Source: Syntrophaceae bacterium
GTDB lineage: Bacteria > Desulfobacterota > Syntrophia > Syntrophales > Smithellaceae
Direction of reading: 5' to 3'
DNA length: 64,000 nucleotides
NCBI GenBank assembly: GCA_009773315.1
Contig: WRPE01000005.1
Span: 26,767 to 90,766, forward strand
Within the stretch, counting starts at the first letter, position 1, and each line of letters begins with the position of its first letter. Both the position numbers and the translations under genes were made by a program. Below are positions 1-8,812 of this stretch, in pieces. The notes under the pieces were generated by a model. The model had not been told where the DNA came from and ran no database searches. It saw only the letters and a list, made by a program, of their open reading frames with translations.

Positions 1-447
1 GATTACGGCAAACATATCCTCCGATGTCATTTCCGCAATCGCTTTTTTCTCGCCCAGAATTTTAACCGCCGCCTGATAAATCGGCACCGTCCCGATAGCG
101 ACGGTGGCTTTTTCCATGACCGCCTTGCGAATTTGAGCCAGATCACCGCCGGTGGAAAGATCCATTACCGCATCGGCGCCCGCGTCTGTGGCGATTTTTA
201 ATTTTTCCAATTCCAAAGCCAAATCATTATTGTCTCTGGATGTGCCGATATTGGCGTTGACTTTCGTACGCAATCCAAGGCCTATGGCGAGCGGCTTGAT
301 TTTCTGATGGTTCACATTACGGCAAATTACGATAGTACCATCGACCATGCCCTGCTTGATAAATTCCGCCTCAACACCTTCCTGTACCGCGCAGATTTTC
401 ATCTCTTCCGAAATGATCCCTTTGCGGGCTTTTTCTAACTGTGTCAT
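1..447 (-). CDS. thiC: Phosphomethylpyrimidine synthase ThiC, N-terminal part (runs off the window)
   Basis: Reading the minus strand from an ATG at 447 gives about 149 residues with the ThiC N-terminal signatures (MTQLEKARKG, then GLGLRTKVNANIGTS and DAGADAVMDLSTGG). ThiC is a radical SAM enzyme that converts aminoimidazole ribotide to HMP phosphate in thiamine synthesis. The C-terminal iron-sulfur cysteine motif lies outside the window. A GGAGGC ribosome site at 452-457 supports this start. It is the last visible gene of the thiN-thiD-thiC operon, 24 bases after thiD, and is presumably controlled by the TPP riboswitch at 2114-2204. Confidence 0.95.
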   Translation of the reverse strand, partial: MTQLEKARKGIISEEMKICAVQEGVEAEFIKQGMVDGTIVICRNVNHQKIKPLAIGLGLRTKVNANIGTSRDNNDLALELEKLKIATDAGADAVMDLSTGGDLAQIRKAVMEKATVAIGTVPIYQAAVKILGEKKAIAEMTSEDMFAVI

Positions 448-471
448 TATTGCCTCCAAACTTTTTTAATA

Positions 472-1269
472 TCATTTACCCAAAATGTTCACCGGCCCAT
501 GACCTTTTCCCAGGAACAGTGAATTTTTAATTGCTTCAGTTACCATCCTTTTCGCCTGCTCGACAGCCGGATACATCCTTTTACCTTGCGCAAGATTTGC
601 TGCCAGCACCGAGGCAAATGTGCAGCCGGTGCCATGTGTGTTTTTTGTTTTGATCCAATCTTCTGAAAACTCGTAATACTGATTCCCGTCATAGAGGATA
701 TCAATGCTGCCGGAGTTCCTTCTGCCGGGCAAATGCCCCCCTTTGATAACAATATTTTCCACACCCAGATCGACAATGACGGCAGCAGCTTTCTTCATCC
801 CCGCAGCCGAACGGATTTTCATCTGAGCCAGAGATTCCGCTTCCGGAATATTCGGTGTGAGAACCCGGGTCAGCGGCAGAAGCCTTTTGACCAGCGCCTG
901 TCGGGCCTGCTCCTGCATCATCGTCCAGCCTCCCTTGGCAATCATCACCGGATCGACAACGACATTTTTTATTCTGTATTGTTCAATCTTCCTGACCACT
1001 GTATTGACCGCACCCGCCGTCAGCATCATGCCGGTTTTTAAAGCATCCGCGCCAATATCGCTCAAGACGGCATCCAGTTGCGCTGCAATGAATCTTTGCG
1101 GCACAGGAAAAATATCCTGAACCCCGCGGGTATTCTGAGCCGTGAGCGCTGTAATCACCGTCAGGCCATAGCAGCCGCAGGCGTGAACGGCTTTCAGGTC
1201 CGCCTGAACGCCTGCTCCGCCACCGGAGTCGGAACCACCAATACATAATATTTTGAACAGCCTATTCAC
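472..1269 (-). CDS. thiD: Hydroxymethylpyrimidine/phosphomethylpyrimidine kinase ThiD
   Basis: A 265-residue protein of normal ThiD length. It phosphorylates HMP and HMP-phosphate to HMP-pyrophosphate, the pyrimidine half of thiamine. The N-terminus carries the glycine-rich GGSDSGGGAGVQAD motif (about 11-24) and the C-terminal part the ribokinase-fold ATP/anion-hole motif THGTGCTFAS. The start is a GTG directly abutting the TGA of the upstream thiN (TGA then GTG with no gap), so the two are probably translationally coupled. It lies between thiN and thiC in one operon, which fits thiamine pyrimidine synthesis. Confidence 0.95.
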   Translation of the reverse strand: MNRLFKILCIGGSDSGGGAGVQADLKAVHACGCYGLTVITALTAQNTRGVQDIFPVPQRFIAAQLDAVLSDIGADALKTGMMLTAGAVNTVVRKIEQYRIKNVVVDPVMIAKGGWTMMQEQARQALVKRLLPLTRVLTPNIPEAESLAQMKIRSAAGMKKAAAVIVDLGVENIVIKGGHLPGRRNSGSIDILYDGNQYYEFSEDWIKTKNTHGTGCTFASVLAANLAQGKRMYPAVEQAKRMVTEAIKNSLFLGKGHGPVNILGK

Positions 1270-1941
1270 TCAGTTCGCCTCCGGAAAAACATCTTTTTGC
1301 CAGTACCGGATCACCAGCAGATTTCCCGACTGGATACGGATGACGGCTGGATTACCGGAAATAATATTACTGACACCCCGCGATTCAGACATCATCAACG
1401 CCTCGTCGCTGAGGGTATAGAGAAATCCCCGAAGGGTAACGCCCTCGACTCTGGGACAAAGCGCGATAAGAGAAACCAGACAACCGATGGCGTCTGCAAA
1501 TAGGACTTCGCCGTCCGGCACAAAAGCTTCGCAGTATTCATCCATCAGGCCGGTTTTAATTCCCGCTTCCTTGCCTTTAATCAGCAAAAATAGATTGGCC
1601 AGCGCGTGATCCATCCTTCCACCTTGCGCGCCCCAGATCTCAATGGTTTCCGGTTGCTGCGATAGCGCATAATCCAGGGCCAGAGCCGTATCGGTAAAAT
1701 CCTTCCTGGCCGGAAGCTTAATGATCTTTACTCCCGAACGTTCGTAATGCGCCAGTTGCGACGGCTCAATGGAGTCCATGTCACCCACCAGCATATCCGG
1801 CGTCAACGAGGCTGCTGCCAGGTGGCGCGTGCCGCCGTCACAGCCGATCAACACGCGGTTGCCCGTTTGAGCCATTCTTTTCTGGAAAAAATCCGGATTC
1901 CCCAGGCGACCGCCACTGACAATGATAATGTTTTGATGCAT
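1270..1941 (-). CDS. thiN: Thiamine pyrophosphokinase
   Basis: About 223 residues from the chosen ATG (MHQNIIIVSGG). The track start four codons upstream (MGFI) is less likely. Family motifs are present: GCDGGTRHL, the acidic VGDMDS loop that binds metal and ATP, DFTDTALAL, and GAQGGRMDHALANL. The enzyme makes thiamine pyrophosphate from thiamine, so it serves salvage as well as regulation: its product is the ligand of the upstream riboswitch. First gene of the thiN-thiD-thiC operon. A dispersed repeat (1978-2060) separates it from the riboswitch hairpin. Confidence 0.88.
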   Translation of the reverse strand: MHQNIIIVSGGRLGNPDFFQKRMAQTGNRVLIGCDGGTRHLAAASLTPDMLVGDMDSIEPSQLAHYERSGVKIIKLPARKDFTDTALALDYALSQQPETIEIWGAQGGRMDHALANLFLLIKGKEAGIKTGLMDEYCEAFVPDGEVLFADAIGCLVSLIALCPRVEGVTLRGFLYTLSDEALMMSESRGVSNIISGNPAVIRIQSGNLLVIRYWQKDVFPEAN

Positions 1942-1977
1942 AATGAACCCCAAACCACGGGCATTCTGCCCTCCGCT

Positions 1978-2060
1978 TTGCGGGATAAGTGAAACGAATC
2001 AATTCCGACCTGTGACCATTAGGTTACGCGTTTCACTTTCGGAATTGAGGTTTCACTAAC
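1978..2060. repeat. Dispersed intergenic repeat, family 2, full-length copy
   Basis: About 83 bases with imperfect inverted ends: GCGGGATAAGTGAAAC at the left, and GTTTCACTTTCGGAATTG with GTTTCACTAAC at the right. Its left half recurs at 10926-10973 and its right half at 33542-33580, the two edges of the BREX island. It sits in the leader between the riboswitch hairpin and thiN. Confidence 0.7.
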
Positions 2061-2063
2061 AAA

Positions 2064-2100
2064 TAAGCCATACCCTTACACCTGAAAAGGATATGGCTTA
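2064..2100 (-). terminator. Hairpin downstream of the TPP riboswitch (putative expression platform terminator)
   Basis: Arms TAAGCCATATCC and GGGTATGGCTTA (minus sense) pair almost perfectly around a 14-base loop, followed by a weak U-rich run (ATTTGTT). It lies between the riboswitch and thiN on the same strand, where a transcription terminator would act. The poor U tail keeps confidence moderate. Confidence 0.5.
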
Positions 2101-2113
2101 GATTGGTTTAGAA

Positions 2114-2204
2114 TGATCGCCACTCCCTACGCCGGCATTACCCGGGTCAGGTTCAAAGGGTATAATCTCAGCCGTCCGTTCCACGGATTAAACGGCACCC
2201 CGCG
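2114..2204 (-). promoter_or_regulatory. TPP riboswitch (THI element)
   Basis: On the minus strand the conserved core is clear: GGGGTGCC, CTGAGA, ACCC-TTTGAACCTGA, then GGGTAATGCCGGCGTAGGGA. These are the pyrimidine- and pyrophosphate-sensing arms of the thiamine pyrophosphate riboswitch. It is oriented toward thiN-thiD-thiC and should shut the operon off when TPP is abundant. Confidence 0.95.
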
Positions 2205-2335
2205 AACAAAAATTAATACATTAACTTTCAAAAAGCAATCTCAATTTCACAACCGTTCGGATCTCCGGCAATACTGCATATGCCGTTACCCGGCTGCTGA
2301 ATAACTTCAAATTTTCCTGCTTCATTGCAGAAGAT

Positions 2336-3676
2336 TTATTTCATCTCGGCCAATTTTCGTTGCAACTGGCGAAGTGTAATGCCAAGAATCCGGGCGGTCT
2401 CGCGGCGGTTGCCGCCGGTGGAATTTAAAACAAACATCATGTGGGCCGTGTCATTTTCTTTGAGTGTGCAAAGACTGCGGCTCGATAAGGAAGGCGGAAC
2501 CTCGGGCGCTCCATTCCCGCCTAAATGCGCAGGCAGGATGACCGGTCCGTAGGCCAGTAAAACGGCATTCTCGACCATCTGTGACAATTCACGGATGTTT
2601 CCGGGGTAATCTTTATGCGTAAGCAGTTGCATGGCTTCGGGGCTGATGCCATCAATGCTTTTTTTATGACGCAGACAAGCCTTCTGCAAAAAGTGGGCGG
2701 CCAGAAGCGCGATATCCCCTCTTCTCTCTCTGAGCGGCGGCAGGCAGACATAAGCGGACTTGAGCCGGTACATCAGATCGATACGAAATTTTCCTTCCTG
2801 ACAGGCCGCTTCCAGATTGGTATTGGTCGCTGAAATAAGCCGGATGTCCACACGCACGGGACTTTTCGCGCCGAGTGGCGTGAAGGTCTTGTCTTCCAGA
2901 ACGCGCAGGAGCTTGGATTGTAATCCAATCGGCAGTTCGCCGATTTCATCCAGAAAAAGTGTACCCCTGTCCGCCTGTTCAAAAAAACCCGCGTGGGCGC
3001 TCTCGGCACCGGTGAATGCCCCTCTGGCGTGCCCGAAAAACTGGCTCTCAAACATCGTCGCAGGTATGGCGGATACATTGACGGCCACAAAAGGGCCGGC
3101 AGGCCCCGGTCCCGCCCGGTGAATTCCCCGCGCCATCAATTCCTTTCCTGTTCCCGACTCGCCGGTGATCAGAATCGGATTGCCGCTGCGCGCCATCACC
3201 TGAGCGTAGGATATCAGGGCCTTCACCTGTTTATCCTGCGTAATCGTGTCGGCAAACGCCGTCGGAATGTCAACCGCCTCACGACTGGCGTTGATGGAAA
3301 GACCGGCCAGCAGCCCTTTTCTTTCATAGGCTCTTTCGATGGATAAAAAAAGCAATTCATTGTCCACGGGTTTGACCAGATAATCATAAGCACCTTGGCG
3401 CATGGCCCGCACGGTGGTCTGAATATCATCAACGGCGGTCAGAATGATAAATTCCGTCCCCGAACAAAAAGGCTTGGTGGATTCGAGCACCTGCATCCCG
3501 TCAATATCAGGCATCAGCAGGTCCAGAAGAACAATGTCAAAGTTTTCCTGTCGAATCCTCTTAATCGCTTCCCTGCCGTTATCGCAGGCCTCGGCGTTCT
3601 TAATGCCGCGCCACTTGAGAATTCTCTTTACCGAAGAAAGAGACACCTCTTCATCATCGACAATCAATATTTTCAT
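2336..3676 (-). CDS. Sigma54-dependent response regulator (NtrC/AtoC type)
   Basis: 446 residues in the standard order receiver, AAA+ activator, Fis-type helix-turn-helix. The receiver has the VDDEE acidic pair, phospho-acceptor D52 in LLDLLMP, and the conserved lysine in VKP. The AAA+ domain has Walker A GESGTGKE (about 172-179), the sigma54-contacting GAFTGA loop (219-224) and FLDEIGELP. The C-terminus NRRETARILGITLRQLQRK is a Fis-like DNA-binding helix pair. It activates RNA polymerase-sigma54 once phosphorylated. The start overlaps the kinase stop by 4 bases, so the kinase at 3673-5895 is its likely partner. Target genes are unknown. Confidence 0.95.
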   Translation of the reverse strand: MKILIVDDEEVSLSSVKRILKWRGIKNAEACDNGREAIKRIRQENFDIVLLDLLMPDIDGMQVLESTKPFCSGTEFIILTAVDDIQTTVRAMRQGAYDYLVKPVDNELLFLSIERAYERKGLLAGLSINASREAVDIPTAFADTITQDKQVKALISYAQVMARSGNPILITGESGTGKELMARGIHRAGPGPAGPFVAVNVSAIPATMFESQFFGHARGAFTGAESAHAGFFEQADRGTLFLDEIGELPIGLQSKLLRVLEDKTFTPLGAKSPVRVDIRLISATNTNLEAACQEGKFRIDLMYRLKSAYVCLPPLRERRGDIALLAAHFLQKACLRHKKSIDGISPEAMQLLTHKDYPGNIRELSQMVENAVLLAYGPVILPAHLGGNGAPEVPPSLSSRSLCTLKENDTAHMMFVLNSTGGNRRETARILGITLRQLQRKLAEMK

Positions 3677-5895
3677 AGCTGTTGTCTCCCCAAGTCATGG
3701 ATGATCTTTTGAAGCTGATCGATGTTAAACGGTTTATGCAGCGTGTGGTCAGGCACTATCTTGATCTGAGCAGGCGGCTTGAGCGCTTTGCGGTCGGTCG
3801 CGTACAGAATGACCGGAAGGAGCGGAAATTTCGCGCGGATTTTTTCCAGCAGATACCAGCCGTCAAACCCCTTGAGGCGTATTTCCGATACGACGATATC
3901 CACCTCCGGATTCTCCGCCAGGAAGTTGAGAACGTCCTCTGGTTTGTCCTCGGCTTCCGAACGCCAGATCACGGCATCCACGAAATTGGCCTTGAGTTCT
4001 TTGAGATATTTAACATTGTGGTCCACGCATAAAATAGCCGGATAAAAGCTGATGTCGGTCTCGCCGTCCACAGGGAGATAAATGGAAAAACGGCTGCCCT
4101 TGCCCGGACGCGATAAAACGCTGATCAGCCCATGGTGTTCCTTGATCAGACCATAGGAAATGGAAAGCCCCAGCCCCGTCCCTTCACGCTCCCGTCTGGT
4201 TGTAAAAAAGGGGTCGAAAATCTGCTCCATAATTTTGCGTTCAATCCCCTTCCCGTTGTCTTCAATATCTACCACAACGGCTTTTAAACGTTCGATATGA
4301 CGGCAGCGGATCCGAATCAAGCCTTTTTGCCCCGCTGGAATCGCCTGATGGGCGTTAATGAGCAGATTGGCAATCACCTGCTCGATTTTCTGAAAATGCC
4401 CGGAGATGGGAGGAATATTTTCGGAAATTTCCTGATCGATTTTGGATACGGTTCTTCTGACCTGCGCGCCCACAATCATCAGGGCGCCCGCGATCACCTC
4501 CGGCACGGCGACCAGTTTCTTCTGAGCGGTCTCATCGGAACGTGAAAACTCCTTCAAGCTGGTAATGACCCGGCTGATCCGGTTGGCTCCGATTTTAAAC
4601 GCCTGGATAATCTCCTGCATGTTATGGCAGACTTCTTCATAGGACAAGCCGCGTTTTTCCCAATCGGGATGATGGGCGCTCGAGCGGGAGAGAATGGTCT
4701 CCACCGTGTTCCAGATTTCTTCCAGAATCGGAACATTATAGGCAATAAAGCTGACGGGGTTATTGATTTCGTGCGCAACACCGGCTACCACCTCGCCCAG
4801 TGCGGTCAGCTTGTGCGTTTGAATCATCTGCTGGAGCCGCAGCTCTCCTTCCTGACGGATTCTCTTGTCTTCCGTCACATCCTGCCATGCGCCGACAATG
4901 TAACTGGTGGAACCGGCCGGATGCTGAACAATCCGCCAGTAATCGGAAAACCAGCGGTAGGAATCATCCATTACCCGGAAACGGTAACTATAACGGTGAA
5001 ACCCCTTGGCGCGTTCGTTTTGCAAATCGGCAAGGATGCGTTCCTGATCGTCCGGATGAATATGCTCTCTCCAGAAGCTCTCGTCATCGACAAAACACGG
5101 CGCGGGATAGCCGGTAATCTCCTCAATCGTGTTACTGACAAAAGTCAGCGCGCAATTCCCATCGGCCTTGCGGGTATAGGACACAATCGGCAGGGATTCC
5201 AGAAGCAGGGAAAGATGATCGGTGGTCTGTTTGAGGGCTTTTTGCGTGCGGTGACGCTCCATCAGTTCATTGAGCAGCGCCTCGTTGACCTGGGCCAGTT
5301 CCGCCGTTCTGGTCTGAACGCGTTCTTCCAGCTCTTCTTGCGCCTTCAGTAACGCTTCCTTCGCTTTCTTCCGTCGGGTAATATCTTCCAGCGTTTCGAT
5401 CGCGCCGATCAGTTCACCAGCCGCGTTGCGAACAATGGCTGCCGTAAATCGCAGCCATTTGCCCTGATTGCCCAACTCCGGAAAAAAATCTATGGCTTCA
5501 TAGGCTTCATCCAGCAGTTTGGACTTGGTATACTTGCCGGCATACCATCTGGAAAGATTGTCCTGTTCACGGCTCACCAGAAGATCCGCCATGCAGGGGC
5601 GCTTCTTGCTGTAAAATGCCCGCCATTGCTGGGACGTACCGATGACGTCTTCGGCCTTGATTTTGGTGAGTTCCTCGAGGGCTTTATTCCAGTATAGGAT
5701 GTGGTGATCTTTGCCGATCACAAACGCGGGAATAGGTGAACCGCCAATGACGCTCTTCAGACGCTGCTCGTTTTCTTTCAGCTCCTCTTCCGCGCGTTTT
5801 CTTTTGATTTCCGATTGCCGGAGCTCTTTGAGTTGACGTCGTAATGTCTGAATTTCCTGGATAGGATAGTCGTCACTGTCTGGTCTGCCCGTCAT
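3673..5895 (-). CDS. PAS-domain sensor histidine kinase with C-terminal degenerate receiver
   Basis: 740 residues with no obvious membrane segment, so probably cytoplasmic. Order: short coiled coil (10-45), PAS (45-175), coiled coil (175-225), PAS/PAC (230-345), HisKA with phospho-accepting H375 in AGVAHEINNP, HATPase with DNGKG and GTGLGLSIS, then a receiver-like domain from about 618. In that receiver the phospho-acceptor aspartate is replaced by E671 (VVSEIRLKG) and the acidic pair is VDH rather than VDD, while K721 in HKPF remains, so phosphotransfer there is unlikely. Middle gene of a signalling operon: 12 bases after the HD-GYP gene and 4-base overlap with the sigma54 regulator. Confidence 0.92.
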   Translation of the reverse strand: MTGRPDSDDYPIQEIQTLRRQLKELRQSEIKRKRAEEELKENEQRLKSVIGGSPIPAFVIGKDHHILYWNKALEELTKIKAEDVIGTSQQWRAFYSKKRPCMADLLVSREQDNLSRWYAGKYTKSKLLDEAYEAIDFFPELGNQGKWLRFTAAIVRNAAGELIGAIETLEDITRRKKAKEALLKAQEELEERVQTRTAELAQVNEALLNELMERHRTQKALKQTTDHLSLLLESLPIVSYTRKADGNCALTFVSNTIEEITGYPAPCFVDDESFWREHIHPDDQERILADLQNERAKGFHRYSYRFRVMDDSYRWFSDYWRIVQHPAGSTSYIVGAWQDVTEDKRIRQEGELRLQQMIQTHKLTALGEVVAGVAHEINNPVSFIAYNVPILEEIWNTVETILSRSSAHHPDWEKRGLSYEEVCHNMQEIIQAFKIGANRISRVITSLKEFSRSDETAQKKLVAVPEVIAGALMIVGAQVRRTVSKIDQEISENIPPISGHFQKIEQVIANLLINAHQAIPAGQKGLIRIRCRHIERLKAVVVDIEDNGKGIERKIMEQIFDPFFTTRREREGTGLGLSISYGLIKEHHGLISVLSRPGKGSRFSIYLPVDGETDISFYPAILCVDHNVKYLKELKANFVDAVIWRSEAEDKPEDVLNFLAENPEVDIVVSEIRLKGFDGWYLLEKIRAKFPLLPVILYATDRKALKPPAQIKIVPDHTLHKPFNIDQLQKIIHDLGRQQL

Positions 5896-5907
5896 GATTC
5901 CGCCCCT

Positions 5908-7491
5908 TTACCTGAAGTTGAGAGCTAATTCGATAGTCTCATCAACATAGATGGGAGGGAAATGTTCTCCGCGGTATTTCAGCAGGACATCCGCCATGCA
6001 GCCCAGGAACGCGGCTGCCACAGCAGGATCAAATTGATTTCCGGCGCCACTTTCTAGAATGCGGAGAACCTTGGGCAAAGGCATGGGGTCGTAACTCATC
6101 GTTTCCGTCTCCGTATATTTCGGGTAATCACGGGCCGATGTCAGGGCATCAAAAACATCCGCTACTGCAAGAATTCGGGCGCACAGGGGAATATCCTCCC
6201 CCTGGAGTTTATCGGGATAGCCACTACCGTCGAAACGTTCGTGGTGGTGAGACGCAATAAATGGTACTTGTGACAATGCTTTGGAGAAATGGAAGTTATC
6301 GAGGATTTCTTTTGTTCTTCCAGCGTGCATCTCCATTTCCATCCGTTCCGCCGTCGTAAACTGGCCGCTTTTGAGGAGCACGGCGTCTTTAGTGCCGATC
6401 TTGCCGATATCATGAAGAAGGCCTGCATATTTGATCAATTCCCTCTCTTCTGGTCCGATGCCCATACTGCGGGCAATCATCAGAGAATATTCCATTACCC
6501 GTTCCGAATGTCCGGCGGTCAGATGGTGTCTGGCGTCAACAGTCGCGGAAAGTGTGCGCATTGAACTTTCGAAAGAAAGCTTGAGCTCATCGATCAACTG
6601 AGCGTTTTCGATGGCAATCGCCATCTGGGAGGCCAACGACTTCAACAGGTTCTCATCCTCATCGTTAAATACCCCACCGCCCTGTTTATTTATTACCTGA
6701 ATGACGGCGATTCTCCCCCCTGAACGATTGTTAATCGGCATGCACAAAACGGTCTTTGTGCGGAAATTCTGTTGTAGATCAAACTCACGTTTGAAATAGG
6801 GCAGTTCCCAGGCATCTGCGGTGTTGACAATTTCTCCCGTTTTGGCCACAAACCCGCTGATTCCTTCCCCGATAGGCAGTGAGAAATACTCAATTTCTTC
6901 CGCAACGGTGGTCCAGATTTCATTTCGATCCCAGTCGATTAAATACAGGCTTGTTCGTTCGGCATTCATGATTTTGGTGACGCGGCTGATAATCAGGGGA
7001 AAGAGGTTTGCAAACTCCACTTCTGCCGTCAGGTCAAGGGCAATCTCCAGAAGATTAGATATTTTTTTATTTGACGAGATTTGCTTCGCTAGAAGTTGAC
7101 TGTTATCAAAGGCCAGGCGCCGTTCTTTCAGGATACGATACAGCTTGCTATTGAGCTCTGTCGCTGTAAAAGGTTCTTTGATAAAATCATTGGCGCCGGC
7201 GGTAACAATTGATTCGTATGTAAAGTCATCATCATAACCTGTAACGACTACGAAAGGAATATCAGATTGAATCTTGCGAACATCGGAAATTAAATGGAGA
7301 CCCTCCATTGTTTCGATATCGGCAATCACTATATCGAAGTGCCGCTTTTCGATAATATCCATGGCCGCATCCTTGCAATTCACCGCCATGCATTGAAATC
7401 CGCAGGAGATCACAAGCTCCGTCATCATCAAACTGGCTTGGGGATCATTATCCACAACAAGAACTGCTTCGTGATTCGTCATGCTGTCCAT
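5908..7491 (-). CDS. Response regulator with GAF and HD-GYP domains (putative cyclic-di-GMP phosphodiesterase)
   Basis: About 527 residues if translation starts at the ATG at 7491 (MDSMTNHEAVLVV). The track start 33 codons upstream gives a non-receiver-like leader. Order: receiver (VVDNDPQ; phospho-acceptor in IADIETM), GAF domain (about 155-310), then HD-GYP with HSERV, the metal-binding LHDIGKIG and the signature HHERFDGSGYP. HD-GYP domains hydrolyse cyclic di-GMP. All HD-GYP signature residues look intact, so activity is expected. First gene of the operon with the histidine kinase and sigma54 regulator, linking second-messenger turnover to that pathway. Confidence 0.92.
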   Translation of the reverse strand: MDSMTNHEAVLVVDNDPQASLMMTELVISCGFQCMAVNCKDAAMDIIEKRHFDIVIADIETMEGLHLISDVRKIQSDIPFVVVTGYDDDFTYESIVTAGANDFIKEPFTATELNSKLYRILKERRLAFDNSQLLAKQISSNKKISNLLEIALDLTAEVEFANLFPLIISRVTKIMNAERTSLYLIDWDRNEIWTTVAEEIEYFSLPIGEGISGFVAKTGEIVNTADAWELPYFKREFDLQQNFRTKTVLCMPINNRSGGRIAVIQVINKQGGGVFNDEDENLLKSLASQMAIAIENAQLIDELKLSFESSMRTLSATVDARHHLTAGHSERVMEYSLMIARSMGIGPEERELIKYAGLLHDIGKIGTKDAVLLKSGQFTTAERMEMEMHAGRTKEILDNFHFSKALSQVPFIASHHHERFDGSGYPDKLQGEDIPLCARILAVADVFDALTSARDYPKYTETETMSYDPMPLPKVLRILESGAGNQFDPAVAAAFLGCMADVLLKYRGEHFPPIYVDETIELALNFR

Positions 7492-7637
7492 TGCTATCAC
7501 CAATTGTTGTTTGAATAGAATATTAAAAAGATTATAATGGATTGTATGGACCGTGTCAATGCCGGAGACAATAGGCATATGCCTGCGCATCTATTTCATC
7601 AAGGCGTGCGGCAAAAATGGTTTTTCCCTGACCGGTA

Positions 7638-8291
7638 CTAATATTTAATCATGTCAATCTTTGTCAGCACCGACTGATTCGAGACACGCGGGGCATTCAC
7701 CATATTCCATGCAACATACTGCTCAGCGTAGGTACTTTCAGCAGACATCCCATCCACGGGCACGATGACCTGCATCCCCCGGAATGCCGCCCCGCTGGCC
7801 GTATACAGAACTGCCCCGTGCGCTGCCGTCCCTGTTACAATGACAGTTTTTATACCCTTTTCCTTAAGGATTTTCTCCAGATCCGTCCCAAGGAATTTAT
7901 CGGGCCCCGATGTCACCACAGGCTCCTTCCCGAGAGGCGCCAACTCCTTGGCAATATCGGCAACAGTTGCCCCGGGGGAAAGGCTGTACACCACGAAGAT
8001 CCCTTTCGAGCGCGCCTCCGTAAGAAGCTTTTGAACCTTCGGAATAGAAGCAATACAGCGGGGGCGTCTTTCTGTATTACAGGTCTGCTTGTTAAAATCG
8101 AGCAGCAGGAGCGCTGTCACCTTCGGATCTACCGTCACAGATTTTAATTCCGGCGCAGAAGGAACCTTCACTGTGCTCCATTCTTCAATGATATTCTGTG
8201 CTGATACGGGGTAGCAAAGTAGAACCATTGCACAAAGGCAACAAATTAAAAGCGCAGCTTGCCGACATGCCGTTTTTTGTATCGTCTTCAT
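7638..8291 (-). CDS. Exported isochorismatase-fold protein lacking the catalytic cysteine
   Basis: 217 residues from ATG 8291, which has a strong GGAGAG ribosome site 6 bases upstream; the longer track ORF is not needed. Residues 1-31 form a signal peptide ending VSA-Q, so the protein is periplasmic. The rest is an isochorismatase/nicotinamidase-like fold: D65 in LLLLDFN, K132 in GPDKF and the VIVTGTAAHGAVLYT strand-helix. In that last motif active enzymes have cysteine before V; here it is A160. The aspartate and lysine of the triad remain, the nucleophile does not. Function is therefore unknown: a binding protein or a changed chemistry. Monocistronic as far as seen. Confidence 0.85.
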   Translation of the reverse strand: MKTIQKTACRQAALLICCLCAMVLLCYPVSAQNIIEEWSTVKVPSAPELKSVTVDPKVTALLLLDFNKQTCNTERRPRCIASIPKVQKLLTEARSKGIFVVYSLSPGATVADIAKELAPLGKEPVVTSGPDKFLGTDLEKILKEKGIKTVIVTGTAAHGAVLYTASGAAFRGMQVIVPVDGMSAESTYAEQYVAWNMVNAPRVSNQSVLTKIDMIKY

Positions 8292-8469
8292 TTTACTCTC
8301 CTTTCCAATTAGCATTACTACAAAAATCATATCTGATGCCGTCAACAACCATCGTGCAAGATAAATGAAGCTGAAAACTTTGGAAGAACCGGTGTGATAA
8401 AAACACACCTCTCTATTAACTGTCAATCTTTTATACTGAGTTCGGCTTTACACGAGCCATCGCATCATC

Positions 8470-8573
8470 AATCAACCACCTCGCGAGCTCGCTTTCGAGT
8501 ATGAAATGAACGTCATTATATCGTGAGCAAGCTCACGGAGAATTAACGCTCGTCCCGCAAAAGCGGGATTAAA
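8470..8573 (+). repeat. Structured dispersed repeat, family 1, copy A
   Basis: About 104 bases, nearly identical to the reverse complement of 43179-43281 (roughly nine in ten positions by eye). It contains three small stem-loops: CTCG-CTTT-CGAG, GTGAGC-AA-GCTCAC and CCCGC-AAAA-GCGGG. Differences between copies in the middle stem are compensatory. Intergenic in both places. Confidence 0.8.
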
Positions 8574-8615
8574 AGGCTTGAAATATCTGGCGATATTTTA
8601 TTCAACGATTACATC

Positions 8616-8644
8616 TTGACACGCCTGCCCCGTTACCTTATAAA
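8616..8644 (+). promoter_or_regulatory. Sigma70-type promoter of the acyl-CoA synthetase gene
   Basis: Perfect TTGACA (8616-8621), 17-base spacer, TATAAA (8639-8644). It would give a leader of about 160 bases before the ATG at 8813. Confidence 0.75.
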
Positions 8645-8812
8645 ACCCATCGTCCGGTAAACGGAAACAAAGCTCGTTTTCCTGCGATTCTTTCTGGCGT
8701 TGCGCATTCAGGATGATACCACGCGGCAAGGAGAAAGGCGGCAATATTTCGCCCATGCAGGCTTATGACACGGGATATCAAATCAGGACTGCCGGGCGAA
8801 AGGAGTAATCTG

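Larger units (their letters stand above)
8292..8812. other. Intergenic region with a repeat and a promoter
   Basis: About 520 bases between the divergent isochorismatase-like and acyl-CoA synthetase genes. It holds the family 1 repeat (8470-8573) and a sigma70 promoter (8616-8644). The minus-strand ORF of the track at 8638-8907 overlaps both the promoter and the real gene and is judged a shadow. Confidence 0.7.
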
